Shown: positions 36,324 to 45,563 of the stretch, in pieces | Numbering within the stretch: the first letter of the stretch is position 1 | Layout: each line of letters starts with the position of its first letter | Assembly: GCA_002840405.1 (NCBI GenBank) | Contig: PHAR01000007.1 | Span: 138,271-202,270, forward strand | Direction of reading: 5' to 3' | Source of the DNA: Deltaproteobacteria bacterium HGW-Deltaproteobacteria-8 | Lineage (GTDB): Bacteria; Desulfobacterota; Desulfovibrionia; Desulfovibrionales; Desulfovibrionaceae | Length of the DNA stretch: 64,000 nt | Program-made: the position numbers and the translations under genes | Notes under the pieces: model-generated | What the model saw: the letters and a program-made list of their open reading frames with translations, nothing else | The model's database searches: none | What the model was told of the DNA's origin: nothing

Positions 36324-36983
36324 ATGGTTATGAGCAAACGAACACAAGGATTGAAGCCTCAAAGCTCGGCATGGCTTGATAGAGAATCCTCACCTCCCAT
36401 TGATGCAGGTATTGATTTTGCTAAGGCGAACGAAGAAAAGCTTAAGCATTGGCTTTCATTTGCGTTCGATGAGTATAAAAATACTTTTTTTGTTTTGCGA
36501 AATAAACAACTTGACATAATTAAAACATATCTTTGGCTCTGTTCTGCATTGCTAACTTTCGAACTTTATTTCATCAATGACCTCTATAGATGGAATGTCA
36601 CATTAATTAAGTGCGCCCCTGATTCAATATTTCTGCTACTTTCTCTTTCGTCAATTGGAATGTCAGTCTTTGCGTTCATGCTCTGCGTCAGTGCAATGAC
36701 TGTAAGCGTTAAGGCAGGTGAAACGTTCCCGTTTAGTTTTGATGGTGACGGAGACAACGCCCTAAAATATTTTTCAACGCAGACGGTCTTAGAATATTTA
36801 AAAGAAAATATATCAACTGTGCACGCCTCAATTCGTAGCGAAAGAGGAATTATACAACATACCGGAAAAAGGCTAAGACTCATTGGGCTACTGATAAGCA
36901 TGCCACTACTTTTTCAAGTGCTTTCAATTTCATGGCTGTGTTCGCTTTCTTTGTATAAACATGCAGCACGGATTGGTTTTTAA
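36324..36983 (+). CDS. Cargo membrane protein, unknown family
   Basis: 219 residues from ATG 36324 (217 from the ATG at 36330). AT-rich and on the plus strand, unlike the phage genes around it. Three probable TM helices: ~68-86, ~100-125 and ~190-212; a soluble stretch of ~55 residues lies between the second and third. No catalytic motif recognised. It is translationally adjacent (one base) to the 70-residue protein that follows, so the two may act as a pair, for example effector and partner. The insert splits the baseplate genes between gp45 and gp46. Confidence 0.6.
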   Translation: MVMSKRTQGLKPQSSAWLDRESSPPIDAGIDFAKANEEKLKHWLSFAFDEYKNTFFVLRNKQLDIIKTYLWLCSALLTFELYFINDLYRWNVTLIKCAPDSIFLLLSLSSIGMSVFAFMLCVSAMTVSVKAGETFPFSFDGDGDNALKYFSTQTVLEYLKENISTVHASIRSERGIIQHTGKRLRLIGLLISMPLLFQVLSISWLCSLSLYKHAARIGF

Positions 36984-36984
36984 T

Positions 36985-37197
36985 ATGCCAAAAAACGAAG
37001 ACGTAATCCCCAGCGTCAAGAATGATGCTTCCGCTACACCCGCACAACAAAACCAACAACCCAATTCGTCTTCTGCTGAAACTACCGACAAAAGTATCCG
37101 TCCCAATAGCCCCGTACAAATGGTATGTCATAATGAGGTCCGGGGTAACGTTTCGATTCGGACTTTTATTACGGATTTGCCTTCAAATAAGAAGTAA
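36985..37197 (+). CDS. Small hydrophilic cargo protein, partner of the membrane protein
   Basis: 70 residues from ATG 36985, one base after the previous stop and with no own ribosome-binding site, so translation is probably coupled. Rich in Asn, Gln, Ser and Pro for the first 45 residues, then a short ordered end (MVCHNEVRGNVSIRTFITDL). No family recognised. Confidence 0.5.
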   Translation: MPKNEDVIPSVKNDASATPAQQNQQPNSSSAETTDKSIRPNSPVQMVCHNEVRGNVSIRTFITDLPSNKK

Positions 37198-37396
37198 GTC
37201 CTTGGCAAGAGCCTATGTCGCCTCCCCCGTGCTGCCGCCCTGGCAGCCGAGGTGAAGGCGGAAATCTGAACAGGCTCAAGGTGGCAGTGGAGTTGACGGG
37301 GCACATTGCCCATTGTAAGTTTATATAAAATCCTTGGTATGCCTTCGGGGAGATATCTTTTCGGCGTACGCATTGACAATGACAGGAGGTCCCAGC

Positions 37397-37918
37397 ATGA
37401 AATCGTTAGCGATAATCTTAGTATTGCTCTCAGTTGCTGGGTGTGTGTCAAACATGACAGTGCTGTATAAAAGCGAACCATATGGCGCGCGACTAATTGA
37501 TAATGGAAATATCGTAGGAACTTGTCCTGAAAAAGTAACTTACAAGGTGCGCTCTGAAGATAGGGAGCGAGGATATCTTTTGATTAACCCAGTTGTAGCT
37601 AAATGGCCAAGTGGAGCAAGTTCTGTATCTACTTTAGAAAAGATTATTATCAAAAATGGTTCGGAGCAAACCCATACCATATTTCGCCAAAACGATGACC
37701 AAGACGGGTATCGGTATGACCAAGAGATGGGCGCACGTCTCCTGGAATCTTATAGAGCTCAAGCAACTCAATTGTTGCAGCTAATGAACCAGCAGCAATT
37801 TCAAAGACAACAACAAAGGCAACAGCAAACAAATCAGAGTCAGCCCAAGTCCGGCACAGGAACTGTCACTGACATAGAATCTGGAAAGACGTACAACTAC
37901 AGATACAATACAAATTAG
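37397..37918 (+). CDS. PEGA-like lipoprotein, cargo
   Basis: 173 residues from ATG 37397 with AGGAGG. The lipobox VAGC closes the signal peptide at residue ~17. The mature start (SEPYGARLIDNGNIVGTCPEKVTY) is PEGA-like; the C-terminal third is Gln-rich (QQQFQRQQQRQQQ). A TATATAAAAT sequence at ~37322 could be its -10. AT-rich, plus strand, and its TAG overlaps the TAA of gp45 in four bases. As a prophage-encoded surface lipoprotein it could be a lysogenic-conversion or superinfection-exclusion factor, but this is inference. Confidence 0.7.
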   Translation: MKSLAIILVLLSVAGCVSNMTVLYKSEPYGARLIDNGNIVGTCPEKVTYKVRSEDRERGYLLINPVVAKWPSGASSVSTLEKIIIKNGSEQTHTIFRQNDDQDGYRYDQEMGARLLESYRAQATQLLQLMNQQQFQRQQQRQQQTNQSQPKSGTGTVTDIESGKTYNYRYNTN

Positions 37919-38490
37919 TTAGCCTCCCCCGTTACCCCACCGCTGTCTCCGGGGTGCGTGTGGTGCTCAAGTGAGACGCCGCCCGCCACGTGGTCGCCAT
38001 CGGAAGTGATAGCGCCCGTTGTGTGTAGGGTGCCGGTGAAGGTGGCCGCCGCCGCACCGCCGCCCACGCCCTGCATGGAAAGCGCGGGCGTCTCGAAAAT
38101 CACCTGCTCGCTGGCCTTGATGTGCAGCGTCTTGGTTTCCACCTCGATGCGCTCCCGCTTCAGATGCACCTTGTCGCCCCACTGGCTGTAGATGCAGGCC
38201 TCGCCCGAGGCCACGTCCACCCGGTACGCCCCGTTCTCCGTGGCGATGATAACGCTGTGCGCAGTGCTGCCGCCCAGGGGCAGCACGATGAGCTGCGTGC
38301 CCGCCGGGGGGCCGCTGGTGAAGCCGAAGTGCTGGGCCAGCTCCGCCGCCTGCAAGGTCTCGCCAGACAGCGCCTCGGCCTGGACCAGCTGCATGGCCGC
38401 GCCCTTGCCCAGGGTGGAAAGCCGGGCGCGGTAGGCCAGACGGATGCCCGCCAGCCGCCGCTCCACGTAGCGCATGACGTCGCGTATCAT
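37915..38490 (-). CDS. Baseplate assembly protein V/spike (Mu gp45)
   Basis: 191 residues from ATG 38490, which overlaps the gpP stop as ATGA. An OB-fold N-terminus (RLAGIRLAYRARLSTLGKGAAMQLVQAEA), then beta-rich repeats (IEVETKTLHIKASEQVIFETPALSMQG) and a His-rich end HHTHPGDSG that probably holds the metal at the spike tip. It is the membrane-piercing spike. Confidence 0.9.
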   Translation of the reverse strand: MIRDVMRYVERRLAGIRLAYRARLSTLGKGAAMQLVQAEALSGETLQAAELAQHFGFTSGPPAGTQLIVLPLGGSTAHSVIIATENGAYRVDVASGEACIYSQWGDKVHLKRERIEVETKTLHIKASEQVIFETPALSMQGVGGGAAAATFTGTLHTTGAITSDGDHVAGGVSLEHHTHPGDSGGVTGEAN

Positions 38491-39641
38491 AGGTCGACAA
38501 TCCCCCCCGCACCCGCCTTGGCCTTGTACTTGTGCCGCTTGTGGTGGCCCACGTCCGGCTGCCACAGGCCGTCCGGCTTGAGCGTCAGCTCCGTGACCTG
38601 GCCTTCGCCCCGGCCGCACAGGAAGGTGCGGCGCATGAGGTAGAACATGTCGTTGATGCCGTGGGGCTCGGAGAGCACGCGCACCCGCTGGCCGGGCGTC
38701 CACAGGGGAGCGCCGCCAATACCTGCCGCGCCAAGCACACGGTACCCGCGCACGCGGGCGTGGATCTCGTAGGCGGCCAGCTTGCCGTCCGCCACGATCT
38801 TGCGCGCCCGGCGCTGGGCATGGCCCACGTTCTCGCAGTCCGCCTCCACCACGATCTTGGGCCTATGAAAATCCGCCGCGCTGTCCTTGGCCGTGGCGCG
38901 TATGTTGTGCTCCCCGGCTGTATGCTCCGAGCCGTGGGCCTGGCCCAGCACTGTGACCTGGCTGTAGTATTCCTGAATGTCCTTTTTCTCGGACAGGCGC
39001 AGCACGTTGTTGCCCTTGCCGTCCCAGCGCATAATGAGCTGGCCCACGGCCGGGTTGGTGGCGTCGGAGTAGTCCGGCCCGCCGATGACCAACGTCCCGT
39101 CCGGCGCGAAGTACGGCCAGCAGCCGTTCTGCTCACACACGCGCTGGAGCGCGTCCCAGGCGGTCATGCCGGGGTCCACGGAAATCTTGTCGTGCAGGCC
39201 CAAACGATTGGAAGGCCCGGCGTCCACCCGGATATTTGTGACGCCCAAGGGCCGCACCATCTTGGCCACGATCTCGTCCAGGCTGCACTGCCGCGCGGTG
39301 AATACCGGGGCCGAGCAGTCCACCAGCACGGCGGCCAGGTCGCGCCCGGTAATGGACAGGGTGTGCTCGGCCTTGCCCACGTCGGATTCCACGGAGTCGA
39401 TGCGGCCGCGCATGATGACCTGGCCGCCCAGGGTAAGGGTGGCCGGGGCCCAGCGGCGCACGTAGGCAGGCACGGCCGCGCGGCCCTGGTTTTCAGGCAA
39501 GCCGATGCTCATGCGCCAGCCGTCGGCCGGGGTGAGCAGATCCGAGTCCACCTCGCAGCGTTCCCAATCCCTGTGCTCGTGCCCGTCGATGACTAGGCCC
39601 ACGACCAGGCCCACGGTGTCGGGCGCGGCTTCAGCTGGCAT
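38487..39641 (-). CDS. Baseplate hub protein (Mu gpP/gp44-like)
   Basis: 384 residues resembling the Mu P/gp44 hub and P2 gpD: GHEHRDWERCEVDSDLLTPADGWRM, SITGRDLAAVLVDCSAP, PGMTAWDALQRVCEQNGCWPYF. It overlaps the N-protein gene by 11 bases at its start. It connects the tube to the spike. Confidence 0.9.
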   Translation of the reverse strand: MPAEAAPDTVGLVVGLVIDGHEHRDWERCEVDSDLLTPADGWRMSIGLPENQGRAAVPAYVRRWAPATLTLGGQVIMRGRIDSVESDVGKAEHTLSITGRDLAAVLVDCSAPVFTARQCSLDEIVAKMVRPLGVTNIRVDAGPSNRLGLHDKISVDPGMTAWDALQRVCEQNGCWPYFAPDGTLVIGGPDYSDATNPAVGQLIMRWDGKGNNVLRLSEKKDIQEYYSQVTVLGQAHGSEHTAGEHNIRATAKDSAADFHRPKIVVEADCENVGHAQRRARKIVADGKLAAYEIHARVRGYRVLGAAGIGGAPLWTPGQRVRVLSEPHGINDMFYLMRRTFLCGRGEGQVTELTLKPDGLWQPDVGHHKRHKYKAKAGAGGIVDL

Positions 39642-40878
39642 AGACCTTCAACTCCTGGCCGGGCGTTAGAAAGTTCGGGTCGCGCGGGGTGTTTAACCGG
39701 TACAGCTCCAGGGCGCGGGTGTGGTCGCCATACAGCTGGTGGGCAACGAGCCGCAGGCAAGCGGGCGCGGCCACGGTGTGCGTGACCAGGGGCGGCCGGG
39801 CCTCAAGGACGGCGGCGGCGGATTCCTGCACGGCCAGGGCAACGTCCTTCAGGGGCTCGGTGACGGGGCGGGCCTGTTCCACCGGGTACAGCTCGCGGTA
39901 AGTGTCGATGCTTTGTTGCAGCAGCTCGCGCGAGCTGGCCGCCACGCTCTCCACCTCTGTCGGGGTGAGGGTGGGGGTGACAGCCTCGGACTCCAGCACG
40001 ATCTGCGCGGCCTCGGCCACGCCCAGGGCGGTTTCGGCCAGCACGTGGGCGGCGGCGGTGTCCAGTTCCGGGCCTTGGGCCGGTGCCGTTGTCGTCGCCG
40101 TTGTCATTGCTTCAGGTGTGGCCGTGGCCTGGGCCCAAGAGAATTGCCCGCCGCCTGAACTTGAGCCGCTAGAACTGGAAGGCAGCAGGATTACCGAGGT
40201 CAACGAGGCCAGGACGCCCTGGAAATCCGGCAGGAGCGAGTTGGAGCTGAAGGACCGCAAATCCACAATCCCCCGCACCAGGCTGGCCGCGTCCGCCGCC
40301 CAGGATGCCGGGCCGGTGAGGATGCTGCTGCCGCTGGTGACAACGCCGCTGGCCTCGCTCTTGAGCCCGGCCAGGCTGCTCAACCCCGCGCGCACCATGG
40401 CGCCCACGTTCTTGCTCTTGGCCACGGCCTGCGCCAGCACACCGGTTGCCCCGGCGCGGGCGGTGTCGGCCTTGGCGTCTACCTTGGGCCAGGCGCGGGA
40501 AAAGAACGGGTTGTCCGCCCCGGCCACCACAAACTCCAGGGCCACCTCGGCGTAGTTCGGGCGCTCGGCCTCGTGCGGGATGTCCCAGCTAATGACCTGG
40601 GCGCGCACCGGGCCGAACACCGGATGCACCAGCTCACCAGGGCCGCGTTCATCCAGGGCTTTGCCCAGCTTTTCCAGCGCGGCCTCATACGCGGGGCCCC
40701 ACACAACGGCGGTGATGCTGATGCGCCGGGCCTTGCGGCCCATGTCCTCCACCTCGGAGCCGTCGCGGTAGGGGTACTCGTGCTCCACCACGGCGCGTTC
40801 GCCATGGTCGCGGGTGCGCAGCACCTCAAAGCCCACGCCCCGGAAGCTGGCGGGCAGCAGTGTATCTTTCCAGGCCAT
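39631..40878 (-). CDS. DNA circularization/tail protein (Mu gpN-like)
   Basis: 415 residues. The DNA-circulation N-terminal domain is clear (LLPASFRGVGFEVLRTRDHGERAVVEHEYPYRDG, then ISITAVVWGPAYE). The C-terminal ~55 residues look LysM-like (DHTRALELYRLNTPRDPNFLTPGQELKVY). Middle is Ala/Ser-rich. In Mu, N belongs to the baseplate/tail hub region. Confidence 0.88.
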   Translation of the reverse strand: MAWKDTLLPASFRGVGFEVLRTRDHGERAVVEHEYPYRDGSEVEDMGRKARRISITAVVWGPAYEAALEKLGKALDERGPGELVHPVFGPVRAQVISWDIPHEAERPNYAEVALEFVVAGADNPFFSRAWPKVDAKADTARAGATGVLAQAVAKSKNVGAMVRAGLSSLAGLKSEASGVVTSGSSILTGPASWAADAASLVRGIVDLRSFSSNSLLPDFQGVLASLTSVILLPSSSSGSSSGGGQFSWAQATATPEAMTTATTTAPAQGPELDTAAAHVLAETALGVAEAAQIVLESEAVTPTLTPTEVESVAASSRELLQQSIDTYRELYPVEQARPVTEPLKDVALAVQESAAAVLEARPPLVTHTVAAPACLRLVAHQLYGDHTRALELYRLNTPRDPNFLTPGQELKVYAS

Positions 40879-40887
40879 AACCGCCCC

Positions 40888-43002
40888 CTAGTGCCTTTGC
40901 GCCTGGCGGCTGTTGACCTCGTTGACCACGGCCGCCAGCTCGCGGCCATCGGCAATGAGCTTGATCTCGTTGCGCACCACGGTTTCATTCCCGCCGAACA
41001 GCACCTCGCCCGCTTTCTTGCCCAGGCTGTGGCCACCCCAATAGCCGAGGGCACCACCGACAAGCCCGCCGCCGATGCCGCCAATGGCCGTGCCCAGGCC
41101 GGGCGCAAAGGCTGTGCCGATGGCCGCGCCTGCCTTGGCACCCATTGCGGCACCCGCCCACGCGCCAGTAGCGCCCCCGGCGGTACCCATGTGGGCGGCG
41201 TTCTTCTCGTTGCGCGAAAGGCCGCTGTCCATCTCGGTGCCGATGGCATCCACGGCGCTGAAGCCCAGGGCGGCCAACACGCCAGCGCGGCGGCCAAGGC
41301 CGCCCATGAACCGGCCCAGCACCTTGCCCCGGCCCAGCGCGGCACCGGCTGCGCCAGCGGCCCCGGAAGCGCCCGCACCGATTGTGGCCGCACCCCCCCC
41401 GCCAAAGAGCATGCGGCCCCCGGCCAGAACACCAGCGGACGCGGCCAGAGCGGAAAGAGCCGTGGCGGAAGCAAAGGCTGCGGTGGTCAGGCCGGGAAAT
41501 TCGCGGGCCAGGCTGGCGGCCTTGGTGGCCACGTTTCCCAGCGGGCCGGACACGTTGTCCAGCACGCGGGAAGCGGCCATGTCCTTCTCGTTCATGGCCT
41601 GCTGAAGCTTGAAATCCGTGGTGCCAGCGACAACGTCATAGCTGGTTTTGCCAGCTCCTGCGGCCTTGCCCATACCGCCCAGCACATCCTGAATGTAGCC
41701 GCGCTGGGTCATTTCAGCCACCAGAGCCAGCATGGCCTGGCGATCCTGCACCACCTTGCCGATGGCCGAGGCCTGGAGGATGTCGGCCATGGCCCCCAGG
41801 GTCTCGGCCTTTTCGCCGCCCTGGGCCGTGGCGGCCCGCGCCTTCAGCGCCTGGAATTTCTTGTCCTTGCCCACCACCTGCGTGTCGAGGAGCTGGACAA
41901 AGGCGTCCAGCGGCAGCATGCCCTTTTCCCGCGCGGCGGCCAGGGTGCCGGAAAGGTCGATGCCCTGCTTTTTGAAGTCCTGGGCCGTGTCCTGGCTGTT
42001 CAGCTTTTGCAGCAGGTTGACCAGGTTGTTGCCCGCCTGGTCCTTGCTGCCCGCCGTGATGGCGCTGGCCTGGGCGCTGGCCAGGATGCGCTCAAAGCCG
42101 GGCATGCTTTTCATGCCCGCCGCGTTGGCCATCATCTGCGGCAGCCAGCGGGCCATGTCCTTCAGCTCAAAGCCGCCCATCTGCCCGGCCACCAGGGCCT
42201 TGTCCAGGGCCTGGCCCACCTGCTCGGGCTTGAAGAAGCCCTGCTGGATGCCGCGTATGGCTATGTCGGACAGGTCGCCCGTGCCCGCGCCGCTGGCCGT
42301 GGCGAACTTCTGGAGCACGGGCAGCAGGCGCATGGCGTCATTCGTCTTGATGGCACCGCTGGCCAGCATCTTGTCCAGGGCCTCGGCCGCCTCGTCGCGC
42401 GTGCCGCCGCCCTGGCGCACGGCCAGGTCCACGGCCTCGCGCAGCTTGCCCATGCCCGCGCGGCGGCCTGCCACGCCCTCCTCTGCAAAGGCGGTGTTGG
42501 ACATCTGCGCCAGGCGGTGTTCAAAGGCCACGGGCTTGGCCAGGGCCCGGCCCGCCACGTAGCCGCCTGCGGCCAGGGCCGCACCGGCCTGGACCACGCC
42601 CCGGCCCAGCCGCCCGGCCTCGCGGGCAGCGTTGGCCAGGCCCTGGGTGGCCCGGCGCGCAAACTGGTCCACCTGGCGCAGGCGGCCCACCAGGCCCAGG
42701 ACGCCCCGCTCCTTATGGCCCAAGGAGGTAACTGCATCGCCCATCTGGCGGGTTGCGGCGGTGGCGTCCTGCGTCGCGCGGGTGACTTCGCCGATGGCCT
42801 TGGCGGATTGACGCGACGCCTGCTGCGAAGCCCGGCCTGCCTCCACCGCCGCCTGGCCTGCGGCTTGCGTGGCCTTGCCGGACTCCGTCACCGCCGCGCC
42901 AGTGGCACGTGCGCTCTTGACCACCTTTTCCAGGGCCTGGGTGCTCTCGGCGCTCACCTGATCGCGCAGCTTGAGCGTGACTTGCATGTCCATGTCCGGC
43001 AT
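40888..43002 (-). CDS. Tail tape measure protein
   Basis: 704 residues, Ala/Gly-rich, with a long helical start, the TP901-type core (EHRLAQMSNTAFAEEGV, GGGTRDEAAEALDKML, GISGLSDI-like AGTGDLSDIAIRGIQQ) and hydrophobic Gly-rich stretches at ~500-640. Length sets tail length. It begins 3 bases after the stop of the gp41' frameshift extension, the standard neighbour of a tape measure. Confidence 0.92.
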   Translation of the reverse strand: MPDMDMQVTLKLRDQVSAESTQALEKVVKSARATGAAVTESGKATQAAGQAAVEAGRASQQASRQSAKAIGEVTRATQDATAATRQMGDAVTSLGHKERGVLGLVGRLRQVDQFARRATQGLANAAREAGRLGRGVVQAGAALAAGGYVAGRALAKPVAFEHRLAQMSNTAFAEEGVAGRRAGMGKLREAVDLAVRQGGGTRDEAAEALDKMLASGAIKTNDAMRLLPVLQKFATASGAGTGDLSDIAIRGIQQGFFKPEQVGQALDKALVAGQMGGFELKDMARWLPQMMANAAGMKSMPGFERILASAQASAITAGSKDQAGNNLVNLLQKLNSQDTAQDFKKQGIDLSGTLAAAREKGMLPLDAFVQLLDTQVVGKDKKFQALKARAATAQGGEKAETLGAMADILQASAIGKVVQDRQAMLALVAEMTQRGYIQDVLGGMGKAAGAGKTSYDVVAGTTDFKLQQAMNEKDMAASRVLDNVSGPLGNVATKAASLAREFPGLTTAAFASATALSALAASAGVLAGGRMLFGGGGAATIGAGASGAAGAAGAALGRGKVLGRFMGGLGRRAGVLAALGFSAVDAIGTEMDSGLSRNEKNAAHMGTAGGATGAWAGAAMGAKAGAAIGTAFAPGLGTAIGGIGGGLVGGALGYWGGHSLGKKAGEVLFGGNETVVRNEIKLIADGRELAAVVNEVNSRQAQRH

Positions 43003-43005
43003 GGG

Positions 43006-43487
43006 CTACCTGCGCCTTTTCATCCGTTGGTTCACGTGCCGCTTGCCGCCGGTATTCCCGGCGGCTGCCTCGGCCAGCAGTTCAATGTAGGCCCTGGCCT
43101 CCAGGGCGGTGAGGCCCCGGATGTCGGCCAGGCTGAAGCCGTGCCGCGTCAACGCCAGTTGGACGAGCCTTAGCTCTCGGAGCTGGCGCTCGCGGCCGCG
43201 AGCTTTCCCCGCAGGGATTCCTCGGCGGCGTTGAGCAGGCCGTATTCAGTGTCCGCCAGGGTGCCCAGCAACTCGGGGCTGATCTTCTCCGGTGGCAACG
43301 TGCCCAGCCGGGTGAGGGTGCGCGCCCAAACGTGGCGGTTCACGCGGGCCTGGCACGCGCCCTCGCCCGCCGCCTCCAGGGCATCCTCCACGTCCGCCAT
43401 GGTGGGCAGGCGCAGCTCAAAGTCCTTGTGCCGTACGCCGTCCACTTCCACGCCATAGCGCAGGGTTCCTTTCTCGGTGGTGCCCAT
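43006..43487 (-). CDS. Tail assembly chaperone, long form by -1 frameshift (gp41')
   Basis: The zero frame passes GGGAAAG (43209 to 43203, codons GGA AAG), the same heptamer used by lambda G/GT. A -1 slip there continues as ARGRERQLRELRLVQLALTRHGF and then SLADIRGLTALEARAYIELL to a stop at 43006. The extension, typical of E' proteins, has no start codon or ribosome-binding site of its own. Predicted: 95 + 65 = 160 residues. The long form should wrap the tape measure protein during tail assembly. Confidence 0.85.
43170..43487 (-). CDS. Tail assembly chaperone, short form (Mu gp41-like)
   Basis: 105 residues. Sequence fits the Mu gp41/P2 E chaperone family (GVEVDGVRHKDFELRLPTMADVEDALE). It lies between the tail tube and tape measure genes. 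This is the zero-frame product; a slippery heptamer ten codons before its stop allows a longer form (see 43006-43487). Confidence 0.88.
   Translation of the reverse strand: MGTTEKGTLRYGVEVDGVRHKDFELRLPTMADVEDALEAAGEGACQARVNRHVWARTLTRLGTLPPEKISPELLGTLADTEYGLLNAAEESLRGKLAAASASSES
43203..43209 (-). promoter_or_regulatory. Programmed -1 frameshift site GGGAAAG
   Basis: A canonical X-XXY-YYZ heptamer in the reading frame of gp41 (G GGA AAG). A -1 slip joins the two chaperone frames without any stop between. Identical to the lambda G-T site. Confidence 0.85.
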
Positions 43488-43490
43488 GGC

Positions 43491-43865
43491 CTACTCCTTG
43501 ATGTGGTCCATGGCGGCCAGGGTCACGTCGACCTTGGCTTCGCCCTGGACCGAGTACTTGTACGAATCGCCCAAGGACACGCAGTCCACATAGGTTTCAC
43601 GCTGGCCGCCTTCGCTCACCGGGAAGACGGTCAGCTTGGCCCCGGTGATCTTGTCCCAATCCGGCGCGCCGGTTTTGGGAATGGGCGCGGTGATCTTCAG
43701 CGACCACTCATGCACGCCCTCGGAAAAGCCGCTGGGCTTGCCCTTGCGGTTCATTGTCTTGACCAGGCTGCGGCCACTCTTGTGGTCCACGTCCACGGAC
43801 TCCACTTCGATTTCCTTGCCATCCACCTCAAGGATGATGGCCCCCAGGTATTCCGTCAGCGCCAT
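43491..43865 (-). CDS. Tail tube protein (Mu gpM-like)
   Basis: 124 residues: LGAIILEVDGKEIEVESVDVDHKSGRSLVKTMNRKGKPSGF and TGAKLTVFPVSEGG, as in Mu-type tail tube proteins. Follows the sheath gene by 30 bases. Confidence 0.92.
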   Translation of the reverse strand: MALTEYLGAIILEVDGKEIEVESVDVDHKSGRSLVKTMNRKGKPSGFSEGVHEWSLKITAPIPKTGAPDWDKITGAKLTVFPVSEGGQRETYVDCVSLGDSYKYSVQGEAKVDVTLAAMDHIKE

Positions 43866-43895
43866 GTCTGGCCTCCGTTAGCGTTAGAGTTGGGC

Positions 43896-45320
43896 CTACA
43901 GGTACAGGTCAATAACGCCCGCAATGACGTGCAGGCCGTTGACCACGTCCACGGGGATGCGAATGTTCAGGCGGTTTGCGTCCTGGAGGTCGCGCTCGAT
44001 GATGAGCTTGTCCTTGTTGGCCTCCACATTTTCGATGATCTCCAGGGCCTCCAGCTTGAACAGCACGTCCAGCACCTCGCTGCGCACTGCCGCCTCGGTG
44101 CGGGTGGTGAGCTTCTCGCGCGGGAAGCGCAGGGCCAGGCGCGTGCGCACCGCCTTGCGCGTGTAGTCCAGGGTGCGGATGGTGGTCAGGTCCAGCAGGC
44201 TCACGTCCTGAATGCCCTGGCCGTCCTTGGTGTAGGTGCTGATGGCCCGGACGATTTGCACGCTGGTGCCGTCCGCCCCCACTTCCAGGGGCATGACGCC
44301 ATTTTTCAGCAGCACTTCCTGCTCGGTGCGCGTCCAGCGTTTGCCGATGTCCGGCACGTCCATGCCCACAATGGGCAGGCCGTTGAGCGGTCGGGCCGGG
44401 TCTTCCTCGCTGGCCACCACGGCCCCCGCGCCCGCTGCAACTTCCCAGGGCAGGCGATACACGCCGTTGATGGCCGCGCCCGAGATGCGCCCGCTGTTCA
44501 CGCTCCCGGCCAGGGTGGTGGCCTGGGCCAGGGTGCCTACCAGGGCATACACGCCGCAGGCTCCGCGCTGTTCCAGCGGGCCGCCCACGAAGTCCAGGTG
44601 CTCGCGCAGGGCCAGCAGGTTCACCTGGTCGGTGTAGGGCGTGATGAGCAGGTTGTGGGCCGCGTCGGCCACCAGGGCCAGCAGGTCAGTTATGGACGGG
44701 TCAACCTCGCCGCCGGTCATGGCCGTGGCCACGGCGGCCACGCCTGCGGCGGAGCTGCTGGCGGCCAGCTTGATGCCGTTGCCGTGCGCGCCTTTGTGCC
44801 GGGCAGTGATGGTCAGCACCCCGGCATTGGCGGCAAAAGCCACGGGCAGGTCCGGCTGTTCATCGGCCTGGGCCTTCAGCGCCGCCGCGATCTCCGTCGC
44901 GGTGTCGCCGCTGGCCACGGCCACCTGCACCAGCTCCGTGCCCACGCGCAGCGTGACCACGCCCGTGCCCGTGGCCGGTCCGGTGACAGTGATGGTGCCC
45001 GAGGCGGCCACGCCAGCGGCGGCGTCGTCCAGGGCAATGCAGGTGATGTCGATGTACGGGTGGGCCCGGATGGCCGCCCGCACCATGCGGTGCAGCATGC
45101 TGCCCTCGCCGAAGTAGGCGGCGGCCTCGGCGTCGCTGAAGACCTGGACGGCCGTCAGCTCCGCCACGGAGCCGCTGGCCAGGCGCTGGCCGATGCACAG
45201 GACGCGCTGGTCATTGGCGGGCAGGGTGCGCACCGCCAGCTTGGTGTTGAACTCGAAATACTTGCCCGGCTTGCGGATGGAAGCCGAGATATGGTCGAAG
45301 CGGATGTTTTCACTGGCCAT
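43896..45320 (-). CDS. Contractile tail sheath protein (Mu gpL-like)
   Basis: 474 residues. Sheath features: RKPGKYFEFNTKLA near the start, YTDQVNLLALREHLDF in the middle and the C-terminal RTLDYTRKAVRTRLALRFPREKL. Confirms a contractile (myovirus-type) tail. Confidence 0.94.
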   Translation of the reverse strand: MASENIRFDHISASIRKPGKYFEFNTKLAVRTLPANDQRVLCIGQRLASGSVAELTAVQVFSDAEAAAYFGEGSMLHRMVRAAIRAHPYIDITCIALDDAAAGVAASGTITVTGPATGTGVVTLRVGTELVQVAVASGDTATEIAAALKAQADEQPDLPVAFAANAGVLTITARHKGAHGNGIKLAASSSAAGVAAVATAMTGGEVDPSITDLLALVADAAHNLLITPYTDQVNLLALREHLDFVGGPLEQRGACGVYALVGTLAQATTLAGSVNSGRISGAAINGVYRLPWEVAAGAGAVVASEEDPARPLNGLPIVGMDVPDIGKRWTRTEQEVLLKNGVMPLEVGADGTSVQIVRAISTYTKDGQGIQDVSLLDLTTIRTLDYTRKAVRTRLALRFPREKLTTRTEAAVRSEVLDVLFKLEALEIIENVEANKDKLIIERDLQDANRLNIRIPVDVVNGLHVIAGVIDLYL

Positions 45321-45323
45321 GGG

Positions 45324-45539
45324 TTACTCCCCTCCGGTGGTAGGCTTCGCGCCGGCCTTTTTGGCGGACTGTTCGACGGACTGTCCGACGGCTTCCACGA
45401 CGGGCACCAGGTCGCCCTGGGCCAGGCAGCGCCGGTAGTAGACGCTCTCCGGCACGTCCACGGCCTTGGCGTCGGTGATGTACACGCGGGGTTTGTCTTC
45501 CCTGGGCACCTTCAGGCCAGGGGCTGCTTTGACGAGCAT
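45324..45539 (-). CDS. DUF2635 protein (Mu gp38-like)
   Basis: 71 residues: KAAPGLKVPREDKPRVYITDAKAVDVPESVYYRRCLAQGDLV is the DUF2635 hallmark. Always lies before the sheath gene in Mu-like phages; function unknown. Confidence 0.88.
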   Translation of the reverse strand: MLVKAAPGLKVPREDKPRVYITDAKAVDVPESVYYRRCLAQGDLVPVVEAVGQSVEQSAKKAGAKPTTGGE

Positions 45540-45563
45540 GGCGTTCTCCTTTTCGCGCTGGGC

